Part shown: one piece after another, positions 1 to 8,556 of the stretch
Position numbering within the stretch: position 1 is the first letter of the stretch
Layout: every line of letters starts with the position of its first letter
DNA from: an uncultured Clostridia bacterium
GTDB lineage: Bacteria > Bacillota > Clostridia > TANB77 > CAG-508
Reading direction: 5' to 3'
Assembly (NCBI GenBank): GCA_947624655.1
Contig: CANQLH010000020.1
Location: forward strand, 1-38,844
Length of the DNA: 38,844 nt
Translations under genes and position numbers: made by a program
The notes under the pieces: generated by a model
Database searches by the model: none
What the model was told of the DNA's origin: nothing
The model's input: the letters and a program-made list of their open reading frames with translations, nothing else

Positions 1-5
1 ATATA

Positions 6-52
6 GGAAAAAGAAAACCGATTACAATTTCAATGTAAAAGGTTTCCTTTTC
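6..52 (+). terminator. possible terminator of an upstream gene
   Basis: An A-rich arm (positions 6-19) can pair imperfectly with the T-rich arm at 41-52, leaving a T-rich 3' side. It would end whatever gene lies left of the window. The pairing is imperfect and low in GC, so this is a weak call. Confidence 0.3.
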
Positions 53-159
53 ATGTCATTAGGGCTGAGTAGTAACTCAAGTTTCAAATTAAAGTTAATT
101 ATTTTTTTAAAATTATAGACTAACTGTGTATTTTGTGATAAAATAATAAATATAGTTAT

Positions 160-233
<74 letters not shown>

Positions 234-435
234 CGTTATACAAAACTTAAGATATATTAAAATTTTCTTTATTTTATTTAAAATTTCAAAAATTTTTGAG
301 TTCAGCACAAAATTATAGATGTTTTTTTAATTGGCTATTTGCTTAAAATTATAACTAGTATAATTAAGGCAAATACTATAATAGTTTCGACAACTAAGCA
401 AAATAAAAGTAAGTATGTAGAAGTAGGAGATTAAT

Positions 436-726
436 ATGGCAAAGAGTAAGAAAATATTAATAATAATATCTATAGTATTGATTTTAATATTAGTTTTAAC
501 TGAAATTTTTATTTATATGTATATAAATAATGTAAATATTGAGTTAAAGGAATTTCAAAACAGTGAAAGATTTTCTTCTGGATCCGCAGCTGGTTTAGGC
601 TCCATATTTAGTATAATGATTTTGTATGGATTAATGATGTGGGATGCAATTATAATAGGTATAGTACTATTATTGATATGGATTACTTATGCTATAATTT
701 ATTATATAAGAAAAAGAAAATATTGA
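436..726 (+). CDS. small two-segment membrane protein, unknown
   Basis: A 96-residue protein with a basic N-terminus (MAKSKK), a hydrophobic segment at about residues 7-31, a short polar loop rich in Ser/Gly/Glu, a second hydrophobic stretch at about 50-88, and a basic C-terminal tail (RKRKY). A GTAGGAGATTAAT ribosome binding site precedes the ATG, and a TATAAT-like -10 lies near 358. I do not recognise the family. It stands alone between the tRNA-Gly and tRNA-Leu genes with no operon partner. Probably a genuine small integral membrane protein. Confidence 0.65.
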   Translation: MAKSKKILIIISIVLILILVLTEIFIYMYINNVNIELKEFQNSERFSSGSAAGLGSIFSIMILYGLMMWDAIIIGIVLLLIWITYAIIYYIRKRKY

Positions 727-847
727 AGAAGCATATCTTTTAAATATTTAGCCTATTGCTGAATATAGTATTATTACAAAAGAATTAATAAATTTAAATA
801 AAATGTATATGTAATATTTAAAATAATAAAAATTTTTTTGTAAAGTG

Positions 848-877
848 TTGACATTTGAAGAAAAAGTATAGTATAAT
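848..877 (+). promoter_or_regulatory. sigma-A-type promoter of tRNA-Leu
   Basis: TTGACA (848-853) and TATAAT (872-877) are separated by 18 bp, and the tRNA starts 18 bp downstream. Both boxes match the consensus exactly. Confidence 0.85.
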
Positions 878-894
878 AATTTCTGTCAGTTAAT

Positions 895-983
895 GCAGCT
901 GTGGCGGAACTGGCAGACGCACAGGACTTAAAATCCTGCGGGACTTAACTCCCGTACCGGTTCGATTCCGGTCAGCTGCACCA
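895..983 (+). tRNA. tRNA-Leu (anticodon UAA)
   Basis: A class II tRNA with a long variable arm. Acceptor GCAGCTG (895-901) pairs with CAGCTGC (973-979), followed by A73 and encoded CCA. The anticodon stem CAGGA/TCCTG encloses loop CTTAAAA, giving anticodon UAA. The variable arm is CGGGACTTAACTCCCG. It reads UUA and, by wobble, UUG, the dominant leucine codons of this genome. Confidence 0.97.
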
Positions 984-993
984 AAAATAAAAA

Positions 994-1032
994 TCCTAGA
1001 ATACTTAATATGTAGGTAATCTAGGCTTTTAT
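994..1032 (+). terminator. terminator after tRNA-Leu
   Basis: CCTAGA (995-1000) pairs with TCTAGG (1020-1025), followed by CTTTTATT. The stem is short and the U-tract moderate, but the position just after the tRNA fits. Confidence 0.5.
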
Positions 1033-1231
1033 TATGTTATTAAAAATAATATTTCATGTGTACATTATTGTAATCTAGAAGCATCATTGCAAAAAGGAGC
1101 GATTGAAAAGAATCATAATATGTAAAAAAAGAAAAAGTTGAAAAATAAGGAATTATGTAGTATAATAAAAATGGTTTCTATGATTTAGAACAAAAAATCA
1201 ATCCACAACACATTAAGAAAGGGTGAACTTT

Positions 1232-1765
1232 ATGAAAAAGAAATTGTTAAAAATTTTAGGAACGATTTTGATAGTTGTAGCATTTTTCATTGATCAGTAT
1301 CACATTCGGCAATACTACGGTATTGATCCAAGAATTTGGTTCTTTGTAGTATTCGGTATATCTTTTGTTGGGTTTGTTGCTATTTTGGTTATTTTTTATT
1401 CTGAAATCAACAGTGCACAAGAGTATTTTAAGGCTCATTCATTTTCTGAATTTATATCAGAAGTATACAGAAAAGTAAAAACCATAACTGCAAAAATAGT
1501 GAATAGTTTTATTTATGATTTATTAATTTTTATTACTACGGTGGTTGCATTCACTGGAATTATGTACAAATTATTCTTTAAAGATGACTTTATGGCAAGG
1601 ACAACATTATATATTGTTTTTCTAGTTATTATAATATGTACAGCTCTAAGTAGATTAATAAAAGCAATATTCATTGAAAGAGAAAAACGTACAAAAGAAT
1701 TAGTATACGGTGGAATGTGGGTATTCATATTCTTAATAAATTTCTTAGAATTTGTATGTAGCTGA
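1232..1765 (+). CDS. multi-pass membrane protein, unknown; holds the only clear in-frame CGG codon
   Basis: A 177-residue hydrophobic protein with about five membrane segments (roughly residues 4-20, 29-53, 86-105, 115-133 and 151-170). The ATG at 1232 is preferred over the in-frame GTG at 1223 because AAAGGGTG ends about 8 nt before it. The family is not recognised. Codon 26 is CGG (1307-1309), in HIRQYYG. Reading it as a quadruplet would give a stop after about a dozen codons, whereas frame 0 runs on as a coherent membrane protein. This gene therefore does not follow the CGGN pattern seen elsewhere. Its codon use includes more CAC, CGT and ACG, which may indicate recent acquisition. Confidence 0.75.
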   Translation: MKKKLLKILGTILIVVAFFIDQYHIRQYYGIDPRIWFFVVFGISFVGFVAILVIFYSEINSAQEYFKAHSFSEFISEVYRKVKTITAKIVNSFIYDLLIFITTVVAFTGIMYKLFFKDDFMARTTLYIVFLVIIICTALSRLIKAIFIEREKRTKELVYGGMWVFIFLINFLEFVCS

Positions 1766-1782
1766 AAACAAGTGAATTGATT

Positions 1783-1818
1783 TCTCAGAGGAGTTTGTTA
1801 CTTCTCTGAGTTTTATTT
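1783..1818 (+). terminator. rho-independent terminator
   Basis: CTCAGAG (1784-1790) pairs with CTCTGAG (1804-1810), extended by partial GAG/CTT pairing, and is followed by TTTTATTT. It directly follows the membrane-protein gene. Confidence 0.85.
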
Positions 1819-1855
1819 AATAGGAAATTTCTCCAAAATTCCTATTAGATAAAAA
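1811..1855. repeat. 45-bp palindromic repeat, copy 1
   Basis: A long inverted repeat with arms close to TTTATCTAATAGGAA and a centre of ATTTCTCC. A second, very similar palindrome lies at 8595-8640, upstream of the toxin-antitoxin pair. It overlaps the end of the preceding terminator. Two copies with conserved arms and centre suggest a small dispersed element rather than two unrelated terminators. Confidence 0.6.
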
Positions 1856-1907
1856 ATCTAAACACATCCTTTAATATTTACTACTTTAGTAAAATATCAT
1901 AAAAGTA

Positions 1908-1937
1908 TTGACATTAATAGATTTTTTGATATATTAT
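1908..1937 (+). promoter_or_regulatory. promoter of sigH
   Basis: TTGACA (1908-1913) is followed after 18 bp by TATTAT (1932-1937), about 38 bp before the sigH start codon. Confidence 0.7.
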
Positions 1938-1974
1938 ATAGACAAGTAAAAGAGCAATGCAGGAGGATATATAC

Positions 1975-2625
1975 ATGGAGAATGCCACGCAGTTTTTTAG
2001 GTTTAATGATAGATTTGAAACGATGCAAGATGAAGAAATAATTGCGTTAATTAAGTCTAATAATAAGGAAGCACTAGATTATCTATTAAACAAATATAAA
2101 GAACTTGTTTATATGAAAGTAAGTAAGTATTTTATAGTTGGAGCAGAAAAAGAGGACATATTTCAAGAAGGCATGATTGGTCTATATAAAGCTATACAGA
2201 ATTATAAAGGTAATAAGCATAATTCATTTAAAACATTTGCAAATCTTTGTATAGAAAGGCAATTAATAACTGCAATAAAAACATCTAATAGACAAAAACA
2301 TATGCCACTTAATTCTTACTTATCATTAAATATGTCTACTTATGATGAAGATGATGATAAAACATTATTAGATATTTTAAACAACAAAACTGCAGAAGAT
2401 CCATTAGAAACAATTACTAAAAAGGAATATTATGAAAATGTAGAAAACAGCATTGATAAAACCCTTAGTGATTTTGAAAAAAAGGTTTTAAAGAAATTTA
2501 TAAAAGGAGATAGTTATGTAAAAATTGCTGAAGAATTATCTTCGCCTGTAAAATCTGTTGACAATGCCATTCAAAGAATTAGAAAGAAAGCAACCAAAAG
2601 TATAATAAATAATGAAGATGTATAG
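1975..2625 (+). CDS. sigH: RNA polymerase sporulation sigma factor SigH
   Basis: A sigma-70-family factor of 216 residues, the usual length for SigH. The sequence around NKYKELVYMKVSKYF and GAEKEDIFQEGMIGLYKA is the region-2 core, followed by SFKTFANLCIERQLITAIK and the SigH-like RQKHMPLNSYLSL. Region 4 holds the helix-turn-helix near SYVKIAEEL and VDNAIQRIRKK. In Bacillus, SigH directs RNA polymerase to early sporulation and competence genes. ATG 1975 is chosen because AGGAGG (1961-1966) lies 8 nt upstream; the in-frame ATG at 1957 sits before that site. This is the main sign that the host can sporulate. Confidence 0.93.
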   Translation: MENATQFFRFNDRFETMQDEEIIALIKSNNKEALDYLLNKYKELVYMKVSKYFIVGAEKEDIFQEGMIGLYKAIQNYKGNKHNSFKTFANLCIERQLITAIKTSNRQKHMPLNSYLSLNMSTYDEDDDKTLLDILNNKTAEDPLETITKKEYYENVENSIDKTLSDFEKKVLKKFIKGDSYVKIAEELSSPVKSVDNAIQRIRKKATKSIINNEDV

Positions 2626-2648
2626 TCTAGTATTTATAAACTAGACTA
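2621..2648 (+). terminator. hairpin after sigH (weak terminator or processing site)
   Basis: AGTCTAGT and ACTAGACT form a stem around an ATTTATAA-like loop that begins at the sigH stop codon. No U-tract follows, and a TATAAT-like box (2648-2656) and tRNA-Thr come immediately after. It may be an incomplete terminator or a processing signal. Confidence 0.4.
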
Positions 2649-2660
2649 TATAATATAAAT

Positions 2661-2736
2661 GCTTCTATAGCTCAGTAGGTAGAGCACTTCCATGGTAAGG
2701 AAGAGGTCGGGGGTTCGATTCCCCCTGGAAGCTCCA
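2661..2736 (+). tRNA. tRNA-Thr (anticodon GGU)
   Basis: Acceptor GCTTCTA (2661-2667) pairs with TGGAAGC (2726-2732), followed by U73 and encoded CCA. The anticodon stem CTTCC/GGAAG encloses loop ATGGTAA, giving anticodon GGU at 2694-2696. The T-arm contains GGTTCGATTCC. Confidence 0.96.
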
Positions 2737-2865
2737 AAATAGCTTTTTGCCGAGCTACTTAAAAGTATTAAAGTGAGTTTAAAGAAAAAAGTGAATATTT
2801 TATTTTTTCACAATGGATATTTTTTAATAATATTAAATTTTCTGCATAAAATAAATATATAATTG

Positions 2866-2894
2866 TTGACAAAGAATTCTTTTAATGTTACAAT
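2866..2894 (+). promoter_or_regulatory. strong promoter of the ncRNA candidate
   Basis: TTGACA (2866-2871), a 17-bp spacer, and TACAAT (2889-2894). No ORF of note follows on this strand before a terminator about 115 bp downstream. Confidence 0.75.
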
Positions 2895-2900
2895 TATTAT

Positions 2901-3012
2901 ACCAGAAGGATATAACCTTTGTTTGGTGTACAGACAACGTTAGATTGAAAAATTAAGTGTATTTTGAATACACCTACTTGTCTGGGGAAGTCAGTCAACT
3001 GACTTCTTTTTT
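2901..3012 (+). ncRNA. structured small RNA candidate, about 110 nt, family unknown
   Basis: Between a consensus promoter and a perfect terminator lies a short region with no ORF and several strong inverted repeats. They are AAGG/CCTT around 2908-2922, then CAGACAA paired with TTGTCTG enclosing an inner GTGTATT/AATACAC hairpin, then the terminator stem. The next gene is on the opposite strand and convergent, so this is not an mRNA leader. I could not match it to 6S, SRP, tmRNA or a riboswitch class. Exact 5' end is inferred from the promoter. Confidence 0.6.
2987..3012 (+). terminator. rho-independent terminator of the ncRNA
   Basis: A perfect 9-bp stem GAAGTCAGT/ACTGACTTC with a CA loop is followed by six T. 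It overlaps the stop codon of the convergent DUF3800 gene by two bases. Confidence 0.92.
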
Positions 3013-3820
3013 ATGGTAGATAAATTGATGTGTTCAAAAAATTAGTCTTTTTTCTGTAAACTGTAAAATCTTGATTCTGTAAATAATTATAATAACAATG
3101 CCTAACTTCTCCCACTAATAAATCGGCAGCTTGTACAGGATAGTTATAATAAGAATTTTTATATTTTACTTTTACAGAAACGGATGAAAGGATTGGAGGA
3201 AAACTAATTCCATAATCATAATTCAAAATTCCAAATTGTAATTCTTCTTTTATACTGCTTTCTAAATCATAATATCCATTTGATACTGTTGATTGCTCAT
3301 CTAAATTAAGAATAAGCTTAACAGGACTATTGGGATTTATTCTATTTTGAGAAATTAAATTTTCAACAATTCTTTTTACTTCTCTTTTTATAATATAATC
3401 TTTAAATCGACCTTTAGATGCTTTACTATCAAATATGTAATCTTTAACTTTATGATTAGATACAACAGCTACTGAAGTGTCATATTTTTTTATGAAATTC
3501 AATAATCTTCTTCTGTCAGAATGTTTTAACATATTTGATTTTAGCTCTGGACAAAGATATTTACAATTTTGATGATTATGTGTTAAACAAAATTCAGTTT
3601 GTATATCAATATCTTTTCTAAAATCTTGGCAATATTTAGGCTTTATTAAGTTTACTAAAGCTTTGTATTGTCTGGAAAAATTTTCTTGCTCTTTTAAAGA
3701 TAGAAAGAATACACCACCATATACAAATACTAATTCTTCTGGTTCTCCTTTTACTAATCTTCCAGAATCGTCCATATTTATATAAATATTCTGCATATTA
3801 TCTTCATCATTTTCATTCAT
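3011..3820 (-). CDS. DUF3800-family protein (RNase H-like fold)
   Basis: A 269-residue protein. Near the N-terminus IYINMDDSGRL and FVYGGVFF match the DUF3800 pattern of an acidic first strand (Asp-Asp-Ser-Gly), and the C-terminal half has LILNLDEQ and the family's QAADLLVGEVRH motif. DUF3800 proteins are predicted metal-dependent nucleases of the RNase H superfamily, common in phages and defence islands. A cysteine/histidine cluster (CLTHNHQNCKYLCPE) in the middle could bind metal. Start 3820 is chosen for the AAGGAGC site just upstream; a longer start at 3883 would add a hydrophobic stretch with no good ribosome binding site. Its substrate is unknown. Confidence 0.75.
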   Translation of the reverse strand: MNENDEDNMQNIYINMDDSGRLVKGEPEELVFVYGGVFFLSLKEQENFSRQYKALVNLIKPKYCQDFRKDIDIQTEFCLTHNHQNCKYLCPELKSNMLKHSDRRRLLNFIKKYDTSVAVVSNHKVKDYIFDSKASKGRFKDYIIKREVKRIVENLISQNRINPNSPVKLILNLDEQSTVSNGYYDLESSIKEELQFGILNYDYGISFPPILSSVSVKVKYKNSYYNYPVQAADLLVGEVRHCYYNYLQNQDFTVYRKKTNFLNTSIYLP

Positions 3821-4010
3821 ATTTTGCTCCTTAAATATAATAATTATTATAAATATTATATATTGCATTAATGAATTTTGCAATATTTTATAAAATTTAT
3901 GTTATTTTCTTTATTTATAATTGTTGAAAAACGTCAGAACTTATGGTATAAATATATCAATAAGTCAAATATAAAATAATATTTCATTCTAATAAAAAGG
4001 AAAATAAAAT

Positions 4011-5681
4011 ATGGATTTAGCAATAAAAAAACTAATAGATACTGGTGCAATAATATGTGGAAGAATAATAAAAGAAGATGGGATTGTAAAATTTGAAAGA
4101 ATAGAAGCATCACAGATAGAAAATATTCCAGAAGAAGAAATAGGCTTTGCAACAGCATCTATGGGAAGATCAATTTTTACAATTGATGAAAATGGAAAAA
4201 TACATAATTTTAAAGGAGTAGATTCTCATCTTCAAGTATCAGAGATAGGACCTGCGAAGTTAGTAAATGCAAAAACAATAGAATATGTTTTTAAAGAATC
4301 TAATGGATATAAAGTTAGTGCTGTTGTTTTTAATGATAAAAATCCAGAAATTAGAATTAATGGAGCCTCTCCACTAGAAGATATAGAAATTGAAGGAGAT
4401 ATAAATAGAAGATTAACAGAAATGGGAATAAAAGTTCCTAAAATTAGATATATAAGAGAAATACCACAAGATTTCAGTATAAAATATGGTCTACCAATAA
4501 AAGTAAATGGTAGTTTAGATGAGTTCAAATCGGATTATGCAGTAGAAGATGATAAGAGAAAGAAAAGATTAAAAGAAATTTATGGTAATGATTATTCCCA
4601 AGAGTTGAGAGATAATCAAAGACCGGAAAATATGAGAGAATATTTGCAAAGAATTGGATTTTTATCATCTCCAGAAGTTCAAGCAAAAATTGAATCATTA
4701 GGATACTCGGTGCAAAAGTTTATAGAAGCAGTAGATAGTTCATATTCGAGGGGACAAAGATATGGACAAGCAGAAAGAATTATAGAGAATCCTTTTAGAA
4801 TTTCAGATTTAGAAACTTGTATAACAAATGGTAACAAAAAACAATTGCAAGCAATAATGGATTTTTCAAAAATGCAAAATAACAATTTTACAGAACAATT
4901 AGCAGAAAATTTCGGAAAAAATATTGCAACACTTATGAGTAATGGTTGGGAATGTGAAAATTTAGTTCATAGACAAGATTTTTCACTAGCAGGTGAATTT
5001 TGTGATGATTCTTATTTTGATATATTTGAAAAGCAAGAAGAAATGAAAGAAAAATATAAAAAAGAACCATATAAAGCTGATGAATTTTTTAAAGAAGTAA
5101 GACGCAAATATACAGGCCAAGTTATGCATATTGCCTCTTGTATTAAAGTTGTTCAGAATGCTATGTCATTAACAGGAAAGAGTAGAGAAGAAGCTGACAG
5201 TATACTAGAAAAGTTTGTAAACAGTTTCACTAATAATTTAGATATTAAAAAAATAGGAGAGATATTAAAAAAAGATGAAACTGCAATAGAAGCAAGTTTA
5301 ATGAATGAATTTGGAGATACAAAACAAAATTGGATAGAAAAAATGGCTGGACAAGACAGAGAAGAAGGTTTAGTTATGGATGAAGCAATATATAATTCAC
5401 ATATTGAAAATGAAAAATTTTACACAAAAGTTTCTGAAATGATTACAGAAAAACTAAGGATTAGGCTAGACGAAAAATTAAAAGACGTAATGCAATTAGA
5501 TATGCAAAGTGGAGCAAAAAAGGGGCAAGAACTAGCAATATTAATAACACAAGATTTAGAAAAAAGAAAAACATTAGAAGAAGCAAAAAAATTAAAGCAA
5601 GCTTATGAACAACAATTATCAATTAAAAAAGGAGAAAGCCCTAAAGAAACTCAAAAGCAAGGAGTAGATTATGATGAATAA
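4011..5681 (+). CDS. unknown 556-aa protein sharing its C-terminal tail with the helicases
   Basis: I do not recognise the main body. It is soluble and mixed alpha/beta at the N-terminus, then largely helical and charged from about residue 180. Motif-like stretches include ENPFRISDLE (about 260), HRQDFSLAGEFCDDSYFDI (about 320) and GQVMHIASCIKVVQNAM (about 370). No transmembrane segment or signal peptide is visible. Residues 495-556, from LDMQSG to the C-terminal GVDYDE, are almost identical to the last 62 residues of both downstream helicases. The stop codon overlaps a short reading frame beginning MNNKLIPTNG, as it does after the helicases. Likely co-transcribed with the helicase 52 bp downstream. 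Confidence 0.75.
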   Translation: MDLAIKKLIDTGAIICGRIIKEDGIVKFERIEASQIENIPEEEIGFATASMGRSIFTIDENGKIHNFKGVDSHLQVSEIGPAKLVNAKTIEYVFKESNGYKVSAVVFNDKNPEIRINGASPLEDIEIEGDINRRLTEMGIKVPKIRYIREIPQDFSIKYGLPIKVNGSLDEFKSDYAVEDDKRKKRLKEIYGNDYSQELRDNQRPENMREYLQRIGFLSSPEVQAKIESLGYSVQKFIEAVDSSYSRGQRYGQAERIIENPFRISDLETCITNGNKKQLQAIMDFSKMQNNNFTEQLAENFGKNIATLMSNGWECENLVHRQDFSLAGEFCDDSYFDIFEKQEEMKEKYKKEPYKADEFFKEVRRKYTGQVMHIASCIKVVQNAMSLTGKSREEADSILEKFVNSFTNNLDIKKIGEILKKDETAIEASLMNEFGDTKQNWIEKMAGQDREEGLVMDEAIYNSHIENEKFYTKVSEMITEKLRIRLDEKLKDVMQLDMQSGAKKGQELAILITQDLEKRKTLEEAKKLKQAYEQQLSIKKGESPKETQKQGVDYDE

Positions 5682-5712
5682 TAAATTAATTCCAACAAAT
5701 GGAAAAAACTAA
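5674..5712 (+). pseudogene. vestige of the 119-aa tail gene, copy 1
   Basis: Reads MNNKLIPTNGKN then stop, overlapping the end of the 556-aa gene. Only the first ten codons match the intact gene at 12311. The helicase leader begins inside it, so the rest was replaced. Confidence 0.6.
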
Positions 5713-5733
5713 AGAATAGAAATGAGGTAAACA

Positions 5734-8481
5734 ATGATAATACAAGGAAAACCAGAATTAGGATTACAAAAGCACCAGCAAGATGCTTATCAATCAGTTC
5801 AAGAAGCATATGAGACTAAAAACAAAGCATCAGTTGTAATACCTACTGGATGTGGAAAATCATTTATTGCATTACAACTTATGGTAGATAACAAAGATAA
5901 AAGAATTTTATTTATGGCACCAAGTAATGCGATAAAGAATCAAATGTATAATTATATTGCTAAATATATTGTTGGAGAAGAACCATCGAAAGAAAGACCA
6001 GCAAAGATGATAGCAGATGAATATTTTCCAAATTTAAAAATAATGTTATATCCATCTTTGTTAAGGGTAACAGATGAACAAATGGATAACTTAGATGCAG
6101 ATATTATAATTATGGATGAATTACATAGAACAGGCGCAGATAAATGGGGAGAAAGAATTAATACATTATTAGACAAAAATCCAAATGCAAAAATATTAGG
6201 ACTAACAGCAACTCCAGATAGAATGGATGATAAAAATGTTATAGATAGCTTGTTTGAAGGAAGCATAGATTATGAATTAACATTAGTAGAAGCATTAAGA
6301 AGGAGAATAGTAGAAGCACCAACATATGTAAAATGTGATTATGCATTAGGTGAATATTTAGATGGTATAAGGACTGCAATAGCGAATTGCAGTGATGAAC
6401 AAACTAAAAAAGAGCTACAAGATAAATACGATAAAATGAGAAGGATAGTAGAGCAAGCAGATGGCATACCAGAACTGTTTGCAAAAAATATAAAGAAGAA
6501 AGATGGAAAATACATAATATTTTGCAGAGATAAAGAACATATGGATGAATTAATGAGCAAAGCAAAAGAATGGTTTGGAGCTATTGATTCAGAACCTGAA
6601 ATATATTCAGTTTTTTCAGGAGAAGGATATTCAGAGAAAAGTAATAAAGACACAATTGAAGCTTTTGAAAATTCAAAATCAGACCATACCAAACTACTAT
6701 TTTCTATTGAAATGTTAAATGAAGGAGTACATATAGAGGATATTTCAGGGGCCATTATGGCAAGACCAACAGACTCAAAGATTATCTATTTACAGCAATT
6801 AGGTAGAGTATTATCTTCCGATACTTCAAGAGAAAAGACGATAGTATTTGATTTAGTAAATAATTATTTAAAAAATAATTTAGACGCTGAAATTAATAAA
6901 AATATGGGCACAGAAGCAAAAAATATTGAAGGTGGTCATACTAATAATAGCGGTGGAGATGTAGGCTCTTGGATAAAGGATATAGACAATTTTAGAATAC
7001 AAGGAGAGACAAAAGAATTTTTAGAATTATTAAATGAAGTACAAGGAATAATAGATAGAAGCAGTTATTTAACTAATGCACGAGCAATAAAAGAGTGGAT
7101 AAAAAAATCAGGAGAAACTAAGCCACCATCTCAGAAAGCTAAAGATGAAGAAGAAGGAAGGTTAGGAAGAGCTTTATCTAATATTAGACAGGGATTAATA
7201 AAACCATATATGAGACTAGAAACAGAGGAAGAAAGGGAAAAATATAGAGAAGACCATCCAGAAATAGATGAAGTCTTAGAAATTATAAATGAAATAGATG
7301 AAAATAATTTTTCGCCATATTTACGAAATGCAAGAACAATAAAAAAGTGGATAGATGCATCAGGAGAAACTAAGCCACCATCTTCGATAGCTAAAGATGA
7401 AGAAGAAAGAAGATTAGGAAATGCTTTAGTTAGAATTAGACATGGATTAATAAAACCATATATGAGACTAGAAACAGAGGAAGAAAGGGAAAAATATAGA
7501 GAAGACTATCCAGAACTAGATGAAGTTTTAGAAATTATAAATAAAATAGATGAAAATAAACCAACACATTTACAAAATGCACGAGCAATAAAAAAGTGGA
7601 TAGATGCATCAGGAGGAACTAAGCCACCAACTAAAGATGCTAAAGATGAAGAAGAAAGAATGTTAGGAAAGGCTTTATCTAATATTAGACAGGGATTAAT
7701 AAAACCATATATGAGTAAAAAAACAGAAGAAGAAAGGAAGCAATTTAGAAAAGATTATCCAGAAATAGATGAAATTCTAGAAATTATAAATGAAATAGAT
7801 GAAAATAAACCAACACATTTACGAAATGCACGAGCAATAAAAGAGTGGATAGATGCATCAGGAGAAACTAAGCCACCAGCTGCAAGTTCTAAAGATGAAG
7901 AAGAAAGAAGGTTAGGACAAGCTTTAGGTAGCATTAGACAGCGCTTAATAAACCCATATATGAGACTAGAAACAGAAGAAAAAAGGGAGCAATTTAGAAA
8001 AAAACATCCAGAACTAGATGAAGTTTTAGTAATTATAAATGAAATAGATGAAAAAAATATACCAACATATTTACAAAATGCACGAGCAATAAAAGAGTGG
8101 ATAGATGCATCAGGAGAAACTAAGCTGCCATCTCAAAAAGCTAAAGATGAAGAAGAAGGAAGGTTAGGAAGGGCTTTATCTAATATTAGAAAGTTATTAA
8201 TAAAACCATATATGATACTAGAAACAGAAGAAGAAAGAGAAAAATATAGAAAAGACCATCCAGAAACAGATGAAGTTCTTGATATAATAAGTGAGTTAGA
8301 TATGCAAAGTGGAACAAAAAAGGGACAAGAACTAGCAATATTAATAAGACAAGACTTAGAAAAAAGAAAAGCATTAGAAGAAGCAAAAAAATTAAAGCAA
8401 GCTTATGAACAACAATTATCAATAAAAAAAGGAGAAAGCCCTAAAGAAACTCAAAAGCAAGGAGTAGATTATGATGAATAA
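5734..8481 (+). CDS. SF2 DEAD/DEAH-type helicase with five C-terminal repeats (copy A)
   Basis: A 915-residue superfamily 2 ATPase. Walker A is IPTGCGKS (about 37-44), motif II is DELH (about 127), motif III is LTATP (about 156), and motifs V-VI lie in LLFSIEMLNEGVHIEDISG and LQQLGRVLSS. After the two RecA-like lobes come five units of about 84 residues starting at residues 445, 529, 612, 695 and 779. Each has the form NARxIKxWI...KPPSxxAKDEEExRLGxAL...IRxxLIKPYM...EEEREKYR. They resemble helicase-associated (HA-type) domains that probably bind nucleic acid. The 62-residue tail (854-915) is shared with two other proteins here. RBS is GAGGT. The N-terminal 440 residues are almost identical to the copy at 9565, while the repeats differ. 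A defence or mobile-DNA role is plausible but unproven. Confidence 0.88.
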   Translation: MIIQGKPELGLQKHQQDAYQSVQEAYETKNKASVVIPTGCGKSFIALQLMVDNKDKRILFMAPSNAIKNQMYNYIAKYIVGEEPSKERPAKMIADEYFPNLKIMLYPSLLRVTDEQMDNLDADIIIMDELHRTGADKWGERINTLLDKNPNAKILGLTATPDRMDDKNVIDSLFEGSIDYELTLVEALRRRIVEAPTYVKCDYALGEYLDGIRTAIANCSDEQTKKELQDKYDKMRRIVEQADGIPELFAKNIKKKDGKYIIFCRDKEHMDELMSKAKEWFGAIDSEPEIYSVFSGEGYSEKSNKDTIEAFENSKSDHTKLLFSIEMLNEGVHIEDISGAIMARPTDSKIIYLQQLGRVLSSDTSREKTIVFDLVNNYLKNNLDAEINKNMGTEAKNIEGGHTNNSGGDVGSWIKDIDNFRIQGETKEFLELLNEVQGIIDRSSYLTNARAIKEWIKKSGETKPPSQKAKDEEEGRLGRALSNIRQGLIKPYMRLETEEEREKYREDHPEIDEVLEIINEIDENNFSPYLRNARTIKKWIDASGETKPPSSIAKDEEERRLGNALVRIRHGLIKPYMRLETEEEREKYREDYPELDEVLEIINKIDENKPTHLQNARAIKKWIDASGGTKPPTKDAKDEEERMLGKALSNIRQGLIKPYMSKKTEEERKQFRKDYPEIDEILEIINEIDENKPTHLRNARAIKEWIDASGETKPPAASSKDEEERRLGQALGSIRQRLINPYMRLETEEKREQFRKKHPELDEVLVIINEIDEKNIPTYLQNARAIKEWIDASGETKLPSQKAKDEEEGRLGRALSNIRKLLIKPYMILETEEEREKYRKDHPETDEVLDIISELDMQSGTKKGQELAILIRQDLEKRKALEEAKKLKQAYEQQLSIKKGESPKETQKQGVDYDE

Positions 8482-8556
8482 TAAATTAATTCCAACAAAT
8501 GGGGATAGTATAAAATAAAAAATTTTTTCAGAAATATATTTTTTAAATGAAATAAA
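8474..8556 (+). pseudogene. degenerate tail-gene copy 2
   Basis: Starts MNNKLIPTNGDSIK and stops early. The following bases (to about 8550) still match the nucleotide sequence of the intact 12311 gene in its FFRNIFFK region. One or two small changes destroyed the frame, marking the downstream end of the duplicated unit. Confidence 0.65.

Noticed and set aside
2901-3012. Calling the ncRNA a 6S RNA, SRP RNA or T-box
   Set aside because: Length and motifs do not match these, and no downstream gene on the same strand exists for a leader to control.
7066-8280. CRISPR array or DNA-level repeat in the helicase 3' parts
   Set aside because: The periodicity of about 250 bp is protein-level; units are imperfect and in frame, with no spacer structure.
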